From: Brasenia schreberi
Lineage: Eukaryota > Streptophyta > Magnoliopsida > Nymphaeales > Cabombaceae
Direction of reading: 5' to 3'
Length of the DNA: 64,000 nucleotides
Assembly: GCA_036023115.1 (NCBI GenBank)
Contig: JAYKKT010000048.1
Location: forward strand, 9,214,501 to 9,278,500
Under the pieces are notes generated by a model that was given only the letters and a program-made list of their open reading frames with translations, was not told the origin of the DNA and ran no database searches. This document shows positions 12,347-23,100 of this stretch, one piece after another. Position 1 is the stretch's first letter, and each line of letters opens with the position of its first letter. Made by a program: the position numbers and the translations under genes.

Positions 12347-13838
12347 ACAACAACTAAGCCTTTTCCCATACTAGACGGGGTCGGCTACATGGATTCTTTG
12401 TTTCTACAGGGCTCTATCATGTGTCATGTTAGCAGTTAACTCACAATAAGCTAGATCATTCTTTATAGTTTCCTTCCAACACTTTTCTGGTCGTCCTCTA
12501 CCTCTTTTAATACTTTCAAAATTTAGTTTTTCATACCTTCTTAAAGGTTCTCCAAACCATCTTAAACGATATTCTCTCATTTTATCCTCTATTGGTGCCA
12601 CTCCTAATTTGTTTCTAATAACCTCATTATGTATAAGGTCTTTTCTTGTATGACCACTCATTCATCTCAACATCTTCTTATCATAAAGAATACCTGATAC
12701 TCCTCTCCATTTTAACCGACCAGCATTAATTCTATGCATAACATCTCCATCAATTCTTCCATCACTCTTAAAAATTGACCCTAAGGATTTAAAACTTTCC
12801 TTTTGAGGGATGCAATGTGTGCCAATTTTAATTTCTATGTCCTCTGAAGTAACCAAATGATCAAACTTATATTTCATATATTTTGTCTTTATTCTACTAT
12901 GTCTGAGGTTTTTGCTTTCTAATGCTTCTCTCCATAGTTCTAATTTTCTATTAACTTTTTTCTTAGAATCTTCCACTAACACAATGTCATCTGCAAATAA
13001 CATACACCAAGATACTTCATCTTGAATATGTTTTTTTAACTCATCAATCACCATTGTAAATAAGTATGGACTTAAAGTTGATCCTTGATGTAACTCAATA
13101 TTAACTTCAAAGAAGTTTGTCATTCTTTCATGAGTCCTCACACATGTTTTGCACCATCGTACATGTCTCTTATAAGGTTAATGTATGTCAATAGGATACT
13201 TTTTTTTTCCAAGGTTTTCCAAAGAACCTCCCTCGGTACCCTATAGTAAGCTTTTTCTAGATCAATAAATATCATGTGAATGTCTTTCTTTTTTGCTCTA
13301 AAATATTCCATAAGACATCTCAAAAGGTGAATCAGTTCAACAATAGATCTGCCTGGAATGAATCCAAATTGGTTCTCTCTTGTACTTGATATTTGTCTTA
13401 ACCTACATTCGATAATTCTTTCCCACAATTTCATAGTATGGCACATTAACTTGATACCTCGATAATTCGCATAATTCTGAATGTCTCCCTTGTTCTTATA
13501 TATGGGTATAAGTGTATTCGCTCTCCATTTCTCGGGCATCTTTTGGTTTCTCCATATTTCATTAAATAATCTTGTGAGCCAAGTGATTCCTATTTCTCTT
13601 AGTATTTTCCAAACTTCTATAGGAATATTGTCTGGTCCTACCGATTTACCACCCTTCATATGTTTAAGAGCCTCTTTGTCTTCATTCTTTTGAATACGTC
13701 ATAGAAATTGTGGTTTATATACTTTTTTGATTTGGCTAATTCTCTTAAGTTAATACTAATATTTTTATTTTCATTAAAAAACTTATAAAAATAGTTTTTC
13801 CATCTATTTCTTATAACATCATTTGCCACTAGAATTTT
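12347..13838 (-). mobile_element. RTE-clade LINE, 5'-truncated and mutated
   Basis: On the minus strand this encodes the RTE reverse transcriptase: [26 protein letters not shown], the motif A region [23 protein letters not shown], and the catalytic LFADDIVLV. It ends with the RTE tail, read on the plus strand as AACAACAACAACTAAGCC at 12347. Compared with the copy at 46.6 kb it lacks about 130 bp before MSGHTRKD and a further 24 bp before EPLRRYEK. It also has a frameshift near 13.2 kb at an expanded A run. The endonuclease domain is absent because of 5' truncation. It sits in the 5' part of the hAT relic. Confidence 0.9.
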
Positions 13839-13859
13839 GGAAACTTCTTGATATTTTAT

Positions 13860-14040
13860 AAAAATAGTAAAAAATTATAGAACCAACCGCATGGTTCTAG
13901 CACAATTCCAGTTTTGCAAAAGTTGGAATCAGAACTGAACCGAGTCCTATCTGGTTTCAGATCCAGTTTCAACCAGTTCATGACCCGATTTGATTCCGGT
14001 TGAAGCCGCCGAACTGGTTCAGAACCGATGATCATGTCTA
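13860..14040. mobile_element. hAT-like terminal region (degenerate GAACCGG words)
   Basis: The segment has dense degenerate words of the types GAACCG, CCGGTT and CCAGTT and ends ATCATGTCTA, the inverse of TAGACATGnnCA at 5936. It is probably the other end of the same or a related hAT element. Confidence 0.4.
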
Positions 14041-14465
14041 GGTATGCTGTTGGCATCCTGTGACTGTCATTACCGTAGAACAAGTGCCCTTTAGGTATTC
14101 TTTTACTTTGCATGTTTTAGTGACGAGGACTCCACTTTTGTGAGTGTGTATCTACTATTGACAAACGTTGCTTAAAAAGCTGTCTGGTCTTCAAAGGCAG
14201 GTAGAATTTGAAGAAGAATGAGAAACGTTCTTGGCCCCCAAAACGTCCTTCGCTTTTGTGTTCGTGTTGGCTTTGAAGGAAACAAAGGGTTCATCAAGTT
14301 TGACATTAATTTACAGATTTTGTTTTCTTGTAAAGCAGCACTAAAGCCGGATCCGTAAAGTTGGTTCCCTTTTCGCTTGTTTGATTGAATTTTCATGCAG
14401 TTTTTTTACTTAGATTTGGATATGGATTTAAGAACCTTATTATAAGCTAAATGAATCCATCCCAA

Positions 14466-14633
14466 CAGTGGCGGATCTAAAAATTTTGTGAGGTGAGGCG
14501 AAACTGCCTATTCGGCTATTTGAAGTGGGGCGAATTATGTATAGTGGCAATGGATCCAATCATCCATGGCACTATTCATTGGTTTCCTAAAGTTCATATT
14601 AGGCGGACGTCCCATCTCACCTCAATGTAGATC
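14466..14633 (+). mobile_element. hAT MITE, copy with damaged right end
   Basis: It starts CAGTGGCGGATCTAAAAAT and ends ACCTCAATGTAGATC, matching the 171-bp MITE at 53777-53947 end to end except that the last few terminal bases are lost or changed. It is non-coding. Confidence 0.7.
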
Positions 14634-14764
14634 ATCCCGAGAAGCACTTGATGGATGACACGTAGCACTCATGCAACAATCTCATTTTAATTTTTTATTT
14701 CATGTTTCATGTTTATTTTAACCTACCCAAAGAAAAAATTGGGAGTGAGAATTGAAGCCCAAGT

Positions 14765-15513
14765 GAGAATACAATGTGCTTATGGGTAAACATGATCAGT
14801 TCGGAACTGGCCCAATGGTTTGATAGTGAACCGGATGGATAATTGACTGAAAACGAAACCAATCAAACTGCTCCAAAGCTATAATTGATCCATGGACTCT
14901 TAACCTCCATCAACCTTTTAATATTTTTATGAATTTGGTTTTAATTGAAACTGAAATATAAACAGCTCGTTATGAACTAAAACCCGATATATAATTCATG
15001 ATTTAAGGTACATCAAAATCAAGACTTTTGAACCGCCGGTTCCGATTTACCCAGAACCTGATAAATTTGTTTCTGGCTCAACTCTGACAAAGACTTCAAG
15101 CCACCTTCTAGGCAGCCTGAAGATGATGAGTGGCCAAGAAGGAAAATGCCAACCAGTTAAAACCAACCCCAAACATTAAAAAATCATGAAACTGATTATG
15201 TCTACCCACAAGAATATAATGTGCTTACGGATAGACATGGTCAGTTCAGAATTGGCCCAATGATTTAAACTAGAAGTGAACGGGATCGAAAACGGGTTGA
15301 AAATGAAACCAGTCAAACTAAACCCAGAACTGTAACCGATCCAAGAACTCCCGACCCGATCAATCTTTTAATATTTTTTACTATTTATTTACCCAGAGCC
15401 TGACAAATTTGTTTTATGGCCAACTCAAAAGAAATATTGATAGAGACTTCAAGCCACCTTCGAGGCAGCCTGCTGGTGGTGAGTGGCCAAGAAGGAAAAC
15501 GACAACCAGCATG
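14765..15513 (+). repeat. Diverged tandem duplication with hAT-like ends
   Basis: Two units offset by about 445 bp (14765-15195 and 15208-15513) share the blocks GTGCTTATGGGTAAACATG, TCAGTTCGGAACTGGCCC, TTCAAGCCACCTTC and GAGTGGCCAAGAAGGAAAA. Each unit carries a TAGACATGxTCAGTT start like hAT termini. Only short chance frames are present. Confidence 0.7.
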
Positions 15514-16515
15514 TCTATTTTGTGAAGAACTTCTTCTCTGGTATCCACTTTGCGTACCACCACCATGGAAGCTTCCCTTGTGCTTAGAATGCTCTTAGGG
15601 CTTCCTTTTTCTCATTATAAATTAAAAAAAATTACATTATAAATTATAAAAAGGAAAACTTTTTTGGGTGTTTGAAACTCTGATTGTTAAAGCTTAGCTT
15701 TTCAAAGATACTGGATGCTTTAAAAATAGTAGGAATGCTGTATTTAAATAGTTCAAATTGCTCAACTCCCACTTTGGAAGGTTCGCTCCTCACTTTTCTA
15801 AGTACTTTTGCAAAAGAAGGTGTTCTATGCTAGAGTAGTTAGTATCAGCTAGCTCTAGCTCTGAGCTAGCTGCTACCAACCCCACTGAATCTGACAATTT
15901 CACTTCTATTACCAAAATTTGTTAGATCTAGCTCTTGAGGTTATGTTGTTGCGTTTTGTATAACGCGATGGATACGGGCGGGCTGAAAGTATGTTCAGCT
16001 TTTGTTTTTCACAAAATCGTGTAGATGGAAGATGGTAGGTAGATATGAACCAGTCCGGCGATTCGAACCAGAACCACACTGCTCGTAGAACCGAAAGTAA
16101 CCAAAACCGATCAAACTGGATCCAAAAACAGAACTGGAACCACGGACCTCTCTATTCGGACTTGCTGAAGGCAGCACAGAATTGGCGTGGGAAATCACTC
16201 TACCAACATTTAGCTAGTATTATCATCAAAGATGGCGACGTAATTCGAATGACACTTGCTGGAACCTGTTGGTTGCGTTAGACATGGGCGTGCTAGAGAA
16301 TTTGCACCTTCGTTCTCAAAAGAGAAGATGGATAAGATTGATAAAAGTAAGTACTCGAGAATCCAATTGAGCGTACCTCGGTTATGTCCGTATCTCATGT
16401 TCGGACAAGGAAGATGGTGGAATGAGATGAACAAAGCAATATCTCGTTGAAAGAAGTGTCAATAAGCTAAGTTAGAACTACTCCTAAGAAAAGTTATACT
16501 AGGAACGAAAGAATT
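15514..16515. other. No supported gene
   Basis: This stretch holds a small inverted motif around 15850 (AGCTAGCTCTAGCTCTGAGCTAGCT-like) and a GAACCGAA-type degenerate patch at 16040-16140. Open frames of 60-80 codons on both strands overlap each other and resemble nothing I know. Confidence 0.35.
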
Positions 16516-16529
16516 GCAATAATGACTAA

Positions 16530-16864
16530 CAAAAACAACAACTAAGCCTTTTCCCATACTAAACGTGGTCGGCTACATGGATTCTTTGTTTCCACATAGC
16601 CCTATCATGTGCCATGTTAGCATTTAATTCACAATAAGCTAGATCATTCTTTATTGTTTTTTTTCAACGCTTTTGTGGTAGTCTTCTACCTCTTTTAATA
16701 CTTTTAAAATCTAGTTTTTCATACCTTCTTAAAGGTTCTTCTTTTGATCTTCTTTCTATATGTCCAAACCGCCTTAAACGATATTCTCTTATTTTATCCT
16801 CTAATAGTACCACACATAATTTATTTCTAATAACCTTATTATATATACAGTCATTTTTAATTGG
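16530..16864 (-). mobile_element. RTE LINE 3' fragment with probable target duplication
   Basis: The minus strand encodes the last part of the RTE ORF ([36 protein letters not shown]) and the GTT tail. The flanks aataatgactaa (16518-16529) and aatgatgactaa (16865-16876) match at 11 of 12 bases, a probable target-site duplication. The insert is therefore about 335 bp, severely 5'-truncated. Confidence 0.85.
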
Positions 16865-16905
16865 AATGATGACTAATTCAATATTTTCTTTGAACATTGT
16901 AATTG

Positions 16906-17148
16906 CTATATATAAATCTCCCTCGAGGCAGGGACCCTTAAACCCATCATTATGTGCACCATTTTCAATAACTTTCTACTCATCTTATTGACGTTGTCAG
17001 TTGGATCATCATTGCTTCTACTCAATACTCGTTTATTGAGTAGGCCTAAAGAGATATCTCCTTTTTCAGCCTTTGATAGCTTGTCACATATCTCTCTCGA
17101 TTTTTCACCATCAACCATTAGGAAATAACGACAGAACGTTTCCACCAT
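16906..17148 (-). CDS. Unrecognised 80-codon open frame
   Basis: This minus-strand frame of 80 codons has a mixed, non-repetitive composition (GDISLGLLNKRVLSRSNDD, TDNVNKMSRKLLKM). It starts within the block that is duplicated again at 17450. It could be a fragment of a transposon or gene, or chance. No domain or splice context supports a function. Confidence 0.2.
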   Translation of the reverse strand: MVETFCRYFLMVDGEKSREICDKLSKAEKGDISLGLLNKRVLSRSNDDPTDNVNKMSRKLLKMVHIMMGLRVPASREIYI

Positions 17149-17880
17149 TAATTTCTTCTAACATGATTGTGGTCTCAGGAGTTTCTTTAGTTCTTCAAGT
17201 AAAGTAGTATAAATTGAAAGCAACTTTAGAATCATAAGTTAATCTTAAGATATATGAAATAAGTACCGAGAATTTCCTTACTCTAGGTGGTGGCAGAAAG
17301 GTTGCGGACTCACGACTCACGGGTCTAAGTTGTGGTATTCTGGGTCGAACCACAACCCAGACCCATACCTGAATTGGGTCTGGCATAGAGAGGTAATGCA
17401 CAAAATCATGCGTTATGGAAGAAAGGAAATACCGAGAATTTCCTATATCTTAATTTCTTCTAACATGATTGTGGTCTCAGGTATGATTTTGTGCATTACC
17501 TGAATATACATGTAATAGCATATTTGATAAAAAGCACAACTTTATTTAGAGTATGAAGTTGTGCACAACATTACCTGAACTAAAGCATGTATATTATGCG
17601 TTATTTGATAAAAAGCATAATATTCATGCATTACCTGCATATAAAGAATACATGATTGTGGTATTCTTTAGTTCTTCATTTCATATTGGAATGAATATGA
17701 AATATACATGCTTTTAGTATGACTTTTAATAAAGGGTATGTACTTTTCTAGTCGAAGCTCACATTATTATTTTATAGTTTATTATGAAGCTAGCACTATC
17801 AAAAAGCACTAAATAGCATATTTGATAAAGTTGCATTTGGAGATTGTACAACTTTATTTAGAGCTAGCTTAGTTTTGATA
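17140..17880. repeat. Mosaic of short duplicated blocks (filler-like DNA)
   Basis: Several short words recur out of order. TAATTTCTTCTAACATGATT with GTGGTCTCAGG occurs at 17149 and 17450. TACCGAGAATTTCCT occurs at 17263 and 17431. CATGATTGTGG occurs at about 17162, 17465 and 17651. CAACTTTATTTAGAG and TTTGATAAAAAGCA each occur twice. This patchwork resembles templated insertions left at repaired breaks. Confidence 0.7.
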
Positions 17881-18710
17881 TTGATAGATGTCTATGGAGG
17901 ATTTTGGTGGGTCTCTCACCATTCTGAATAAATTGTTTACACTGGTAGATATTTCAAGTTGATATTTTGTTTGGATTAGTTATTTTTTATTTGGATTGTC
18001 ATCTATGTTCATACTCGTGTGAAGAGTGTCCATGTGGTATCGACCTGAATCCGTGCATGGTCGTGATTTGGGTAGATGTGACATTAGTACTATTCTCTTC
18101 CAAGCATGTTTAACACCAGTGGAAATCGGCGGTATTCCAACTGGCCGGTGGCGGAAATATTCCGGCGATCAAGCACATTTTATAACTTTACATGTAATTT
18201 GATGTGATCAAGTGCATTAGTGCTGAAAATTAAGATGGCATCTCTAGTGGAAGGTCAGACGAAGCTCTACATAACCGAGTATATGACCAGTACAAATCAG
18301 AGTTTTCCGGTGGTTAAAAAAATGCAATTGCCGAGAGTCAAAACCGTCAGAAATAGGCCATAACTTCCGAAAAAAATATCAAACGAGACGTTATTAATTA
18401 ATCGGTTTGGGGTTATAGTAAACTTTTCACAAGACTTTAATAATTCACCACTTGCAGACAACTAGAATACTTTTCTAAGTCAATTTAGAATAAACACTAA
18501 AATGTACATATTCACAAAACTAATCTGCAGTCGCATTCAGATGATATTACGTGAGTCTTTGAAAGACGATTTAAAGTTAAGTCAAGACTAAATGGAACAA
18601 TATTAAAGGGACTAAAGGAATCTATCTATCTATATGTGTACAGGCACATACATATATAGTGGTATGTGTTATTTCATTCAGGCTTAAATTCATGCAAACA
18701 TTTTCATCAT

Positions 18711-18870
18711 TCAATCAATCGGTGAGATCACTAATAGAGATTTTAATTAAAAAAGTAAATTATACCATTATGCATTAAATGCAAAGTAAAAAGAAAGTAT
18801 AATGGTATAATTTGGGTTTTAAATTCAAATCTATACCATTAATCATATCGATTGAACGATAGAGATGTTT
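18711..18870. mobile_element. Foldback MITE, copy 1
   Basis: The arm GGTGAGATCACTAATAGAGA through AAAGTAAATTATACCATTAT is mirrored by TATAATGGTATAATTT through TACCATTAATCATATCGATT. The centre reads TGCATTAAATGCAAAG. The same architecture and centre recur at 45.7 kb and 57.4 kb. It is non-coding. Confidence 0.65.
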
Positions 18871-18910
18871 GAGTAGATTTGAATATGGATGGGATGGAGC
18901 ATATATCACA

Positions 18911-18946
18911 CACACTCTCTCTCTATATATATAGAGAGAGAAAATA
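18911..18946. repeat. Palindromic (CT)n(TA)n(GA)n tract
   Basis: CTCTCTCTCT, TATATATATA and GAGAGAGA form one near-perfect palindrome of about 35 bp just outside the foldback MITE. Confidence 0.8.
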
Positions 18947-19189
18947 ATATGGTATAAGTGCTAGCAAGCCTAACATATTCAAACAAGTCTCAACCATCAA
19001 TTTCAAGTGATAAATGGTTGAAATTCGATAGATTTTTAAAATTTGTTGTGTACCTTTTGTAGGTGTATTTTGTTCACATAAATAATTTTTATTTTCAAAT
19101 TTAAATTTTAAAATAAATAATTAAAATTTATTTGGATATGTTAGCACCTAGGGGTGCTAGTATATATTATGTTGTCACACACACTCTCT

Positions 19190-19330
<141 letters not shown>

Positions 19331-19525
19331 GAATTCTTGTAAAATCTCTATTGATTACCAAACTTAATTACATCACAATGTGGCTGGTTATGCCAGAGAT
19401 TGGATTTTTCTCATGTTAATCACTTCATTAGATCACTGTTAAAGTTAAATAAATACAAGACGTACAGCAGGTGTGATCTAGTTGTCAATGTAAGCATTTT
19501 AGGGTCAACTGTGAACAGAAAAATT

Positions 19526-20602
19526 GTCTTGGCATGTGGGGGGGGGGATCAAAAGATAGATCCGCACCTCTAAAGGATCTCTATCTGAAGTGGACTGGTA
19601 CCAACAGATATGAACGTATATCGTATGGTATGCACCCCACATTATAACATTAGAACTAGGGATGAGGAGTGTTGGGACATGTTACAACGTCGAGACTGGC
19701 ATCCCGGAGGCACCGGCCCTAGCGTCGAGAGGTTTTTAAGGATAATTCATCGGACCCGGTTATATATTTTGGGTTTTTTTATTGAGTTGCGAATGACCAA
19801 GGCTTCACAGGGGTGCATATGAGTTGGGTCTATGCTTGAATTGAGTTAGATCATGTTGGATTCATTGGAGTCTTGAATCTTGTTAGTCAATATAAGAGTT
19901 CAATAAAGAGCAAGATTGGATCCGGTCCACATTAAAAAGCATATAATTGGTTTCCCTTCTATGAGTTGGGTCTATGCTTGAGAGAGAGAAATGAGCTATT
20001 TCTGATCGTTTCTTCCTTGAGTCCCTTGGAGGGTTGAACCAAGTATCACAAGGATACAGCCACCGGGTGGTGCCTTGGTGATATCCTGTGGATTCTTGTT
20101 CTTGATGCCTTATATAATCATTTATTGATTAATAAAAGAACTTTCAATGGAGGTATTTCGTATCTCTTGGGTTCATCTATTCATGTTTAAGAAATACTTG
20201 AGTTTATGCTTACGCATGTTTATTGAAATTTGCTACTTATATAGTATACATTATTCGTTCATTATTCGAAGGACTGACTAACGCAGGGCACTAATGCTGG
20301 TCACGGAAATTCACACGGTGACAGAAAGGGTAGGGGCTTCACCCGACCCTGCTCTCCATAAAAATTATTTTTCATTCACCCTGACGCGCTCCGCAGCCAC
20401 CTCATTTAACCCGTTCTGCCCTGCACCCATCCTGCAGATAAGATTAAACAAAAGAAAGAAAAATGATCTTGGCATGTGGGCAGTCGAAAGATCGATCGAC
20501 ACGTCTAAAGGAACTAGCTGAACTCGGCTGGTACTAACAGATAATGAATGTATATCTTATGGTATATATGCACGACAAAATATAATATTAGAACAAGATC
20601 GT
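19526..20602. mobile_element. Possible small LTR-type element bounded by direct repeats
   Basis: Segments at about 19526-19662 and 20463-20602 are diverged direct copies (CTTGGCATGTGGG, CTAAAGGA, ACAGATATGAACGTATAT, TTATGGTAT, ATTAGAAC). Between them lies about 800 bp without coding capacity, including TGTTGGGACATG, a TTATATAATC box and AATAAAAG, which resemble Copia LTR signals. It could be a terminal-repeat miniature retroelement or a solo LTR inside an older duplication. Confidence 0.35.
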
Positions 20603-20807
20603 AAGAACTCAACAACCGAATTCCATCTATAGTTGAGGTTATATGAATCTAATGCATGTCTCATTTCAAATAATTCTTCATTGACAAGCAAGAACATCAA
20701 CACAAGCAAAATTCACTCTCTGCAATTGATCCTTTCGTATTTAGAATTTAGAGGACCAAATGCTCCTCATACAGGTATAGATTTCTTCTTTTGTTTTTTA
20801 ATTTGAT

Positions 20808-20905
20808 ACAGTGAGGAGGCTGAAGCCAGATGCAAGCCCCAGGAATCTAATCATGGCCTTCAACTTGTGAGTCGACAACCTAACCAGCTGAGATATTTCT
20901 CTTTG
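20808..20905 (-). mobile_element. tRNA-derived SINE, subtype II, degenerate
   Basis: On the minus strand a box A-like CTCAGCTGGTTAGG is followed by GTCGACTCACAAG, a box B-like CATGATTAGATTCCTGG, then GGCTTCAGCCTCC. The same order occurs at 50.60 kb. It is too decayed to be a tRNA gene. Confidence 0.5.
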
Positions 20906-21085
20906 TGCTGCATGCATAAATCTCTTTACTGAGAATGATGCTCTTGAAGGTGCTCAAAATCTACATGTTCCTCTTGAAAACTATGAGAAAATATGATATT
21001 CCCATTGTTAACATGAAAAAGAAATTGCCCATTATTTACTTATCCTCGTCTCATCCTTTGTAGATTGAGAGACAGACAGGACTTT

Positions 21086-21760
21086 TCATCTGTCATAGAA
21101 AGAACTTGAGATCATCTGATCATTGGAAGCTCCAATATTGCCAGTATCTCCATTTTCATCAACTGCACGATAGGCAATAACCGGTTTGCATATTCTTTCT
21201 CGCGGAAGGCCAACAATGGCGGTTCCATCTGCATCAAAGTTATCGAGTTGTCGACAACCGCCGATACTCTCTTTAAGGCTGTCAGAGCATGTTCTTTGAA
21301 AAGGAAGAACACCAACTTCACTATCAATCCTGCCCTTTAATTCTGTCAGTAAATTTTTCAGCCGCAACACTTCTGACTCCAAAACTGCCTGACTCTGTAA
21401 TTTCCTAATCAACTGCTGATTCAAAGCCCTCAGTTGCCTTACCTCCTCTTCTAGGTAGGCAGTGTGTGCCTTCCTCTTCTCTCTGTACCTCCTCACTGCT
21501 TCTTTGTTGCCTGAGGTCCTCCGTTGCTTGGTTACAGGGGCTAGTATCTCTTCTATTTCATTGTTTTCTTGGGCTAAAACTTGGGCGTGTGTGTGATAAC
21601 ACGTATGTGTGTGCACTAAATCAGGGCCTGAAGGGATGCAGGCATGAGCGTGCGTGCAAGTTGTGGTCTTCAAGATTTGATCAAGCAGAGAATCATCAGC
21701 AGATGAGCCACAGAAACTCGAGGTGCGTTCATGATCAAGCCAAAGTTCATCAACCATCAC
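21086..21760 (-). CDS. Group F bZIP transcription factor with zinc-sensor motif
   Basis: A 224-residue open frame, complete from ATG to stop, encodes a basic leucine-zipper factor of plant group F (Arabidopsis bZIP19, bZIP23, bZIP24). bZIP19 and bZIP23 activate zinc-deficiency genes through ZDRE sites and sense zinc directly through a Cys/His-rich motif. Here that motif lies at residues 35-59: CTHAHAC, a PSGPD spacer, then HTHTCYHTHA. The basic region starts at N85 (NKEAVRRYREKRKAH, N85 and R93 at the canonical spacing). Zipper positions are L103, L110, L117, Q124, V131, L138. The zipper wording (TAYLEEEV, LIRKLQSQ) and the short C-terminus are closer to bZIP24 than to bZIP19/23, so a direct zinc-sensing role is inferred from the motif only. 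The coding region is one exon. A possible leader intron ends near 21857. Confidence 0.93.
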   Translation of the reverse strand: MMVDELWLDHERTSSFCGSSADDSLLDQILKTTTCTHAHACIPSGPDLVHTHTCYHTHAQVLAQENNEIEEILAPVTKQRRTSGNKEAVRRYREKRKAHTAYLEEEVRQLRALNQQLIRKLQSQAVLESEVLRLKNLLTELKGRIDSEVGVLPFQRTCSDSLKESIGGCRQLDNFDADGTAIVGLPRERICKPVIAYRAVDENGDTGNIGASNDQMISSSFYDR

Positions 21761-21966
21761 TAATCACAAAGATCACCAACTTCAGATAGTCACCGTGGTG
21801 CAGCTTCTAAAACCAATTATGATATCTAATCTCTGATTTCCAGCTGAAACTCAAGAACACCTGCATCAAAATGCACCACGTTTCAGGTTTTCACATGTCA
21901 ATGCATGCAGAAAGGATAAAACTCTTAAAATGAGAAGGATAAGACGAGTTTCACGGATAAAAAAAG
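21761..21966 (-). promoter_or_regulatory. Upstream region of the bZIP gene
   Basis: On the minus strand a 'gatgcag|gtg'-like junction near 21857 may end a leader intron. I cannot place a TATA box or start site with confidence. Confidence 0.25.
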
Positions 21967-22085
21967 ACATTCTTTATTGTTGCTTTCCAATACTTTTATC
22001 GTCGTCCTCTTCCTCTTTTAACATTTTTACTTTGAGGTCCTTCGTCGTCTTTCTAGTGTCTAAATCATCTTAAACCATTTTCCCA
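21967..22085 (-). mobile_element. Old RTE LINE fragment
   Basis: Read on the plus strand, GACATTCTTTATTGTTGCTT, CCTCTTCCTCTTTTAAC and ATCATCTTAAACCA match, with many changes, the complement of the RTE 3' coding end seen at 12.4 and 34.8 kb. It lies about 0.2-0.3 kb upstream of the bZIP start codon. Confidence 0.6.
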
Positions 22086-23100
22086 AAAGAAAGATTGACA
22101 AATTCTTTAAATCAGATATAGGGATAAGATAATAAAAAAAAAGGATAAGACAAATTCTTTGAATCATATAATCTTCACCTCAGGATCAATTCTGGAATTT
22201 GATTGAAACACATGCAAATAACAAAGAGAAATAATTCATCTGCCGGAAAGGCTTCCTTTGTCTTTTTGTTCTGTCTTTACCTTGAAATCAAACCATGAAC
22301 GTATTATACTCCTCAGTTATGGTTGAAACTGAACTCGAAGGAATCTGAATTGCGACTGGTGCCAAGGTAATGCATGAAAACTCCTGTGAACCGTAGAATA
22401 TCAGATGGAGAACTCAAAAACAGCAGTTTTCTAGCCGAAACACCATGATAATTTTCTTCCTTTCTTATTCTTCAAATGACTTCAGTGCAGAATTTACAAT
22501 CTCTCCCTTGTTGGTTCGTGAACGAGGGATTCATTGCAGGAGAATCCATCATATATAATTGGCCGTAGATTGAAAAGGGAGCTAAGGATGACCTGTTGCG
22601 AACTTTTGGCTTTGTAAGAGAGAGAAATCAATAAGTGGAAGGAAGATGCAGTAGGTCCTATTGGGGCCCCGCGGTTAATATAAAATGCTACCCGTCGACT
22701 GCCCATATCCTGCCCAAAGATCTGTGGGTAGCAATACCACCTGACCGTAACTAGACGTGGAAGAACGGGTTGATGGGTCGGGTCTTGGTTTCGGGTCAAA
22801 AGCAGCCGAACCTGACACAACCCGGTTCTCCTCAAACCAACATTTTAGAACTCAGACCCGACCTGACCATTTGTGGGTCGGGTCCCGGTCGACATGACAT
22901 ATAAACAGGCTCCAAGCTAACCCAGACCAGACCTAGGGTGCCTAAATCCCTATCCAGAATTATGGGCAGGTTGAGTCCAAAATTTCTGTTCTCGTGTGCG
23001 GGATTTTCACAAGTTCAGGGGTGAAAACGGGTTGGAGCTGGTTCAAATTCAACAAATTTGGATTTGGATCGGATCTTGAGTCGCCGGTGCCACACTCATG
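22086..23100. other. No supported gene; degenerate GGGTCGGGT patches
   Basis: The part at 22740-23080 is rich in degenerate GGGTCGGGTC, GACCCGACC and GGTTGG words, a look common at ends of plant hAT-type elements. A 113-codon minus frame crosses it and I take that as chance. Confidence 0.35.

Noticed and set aside
22494..22835. 113-codon minus-strand frame
   Set aside because: It crosses degenerate GGGTCGGGT words, has no domain or splice context, and GC-rich patches keep frames open by chance.
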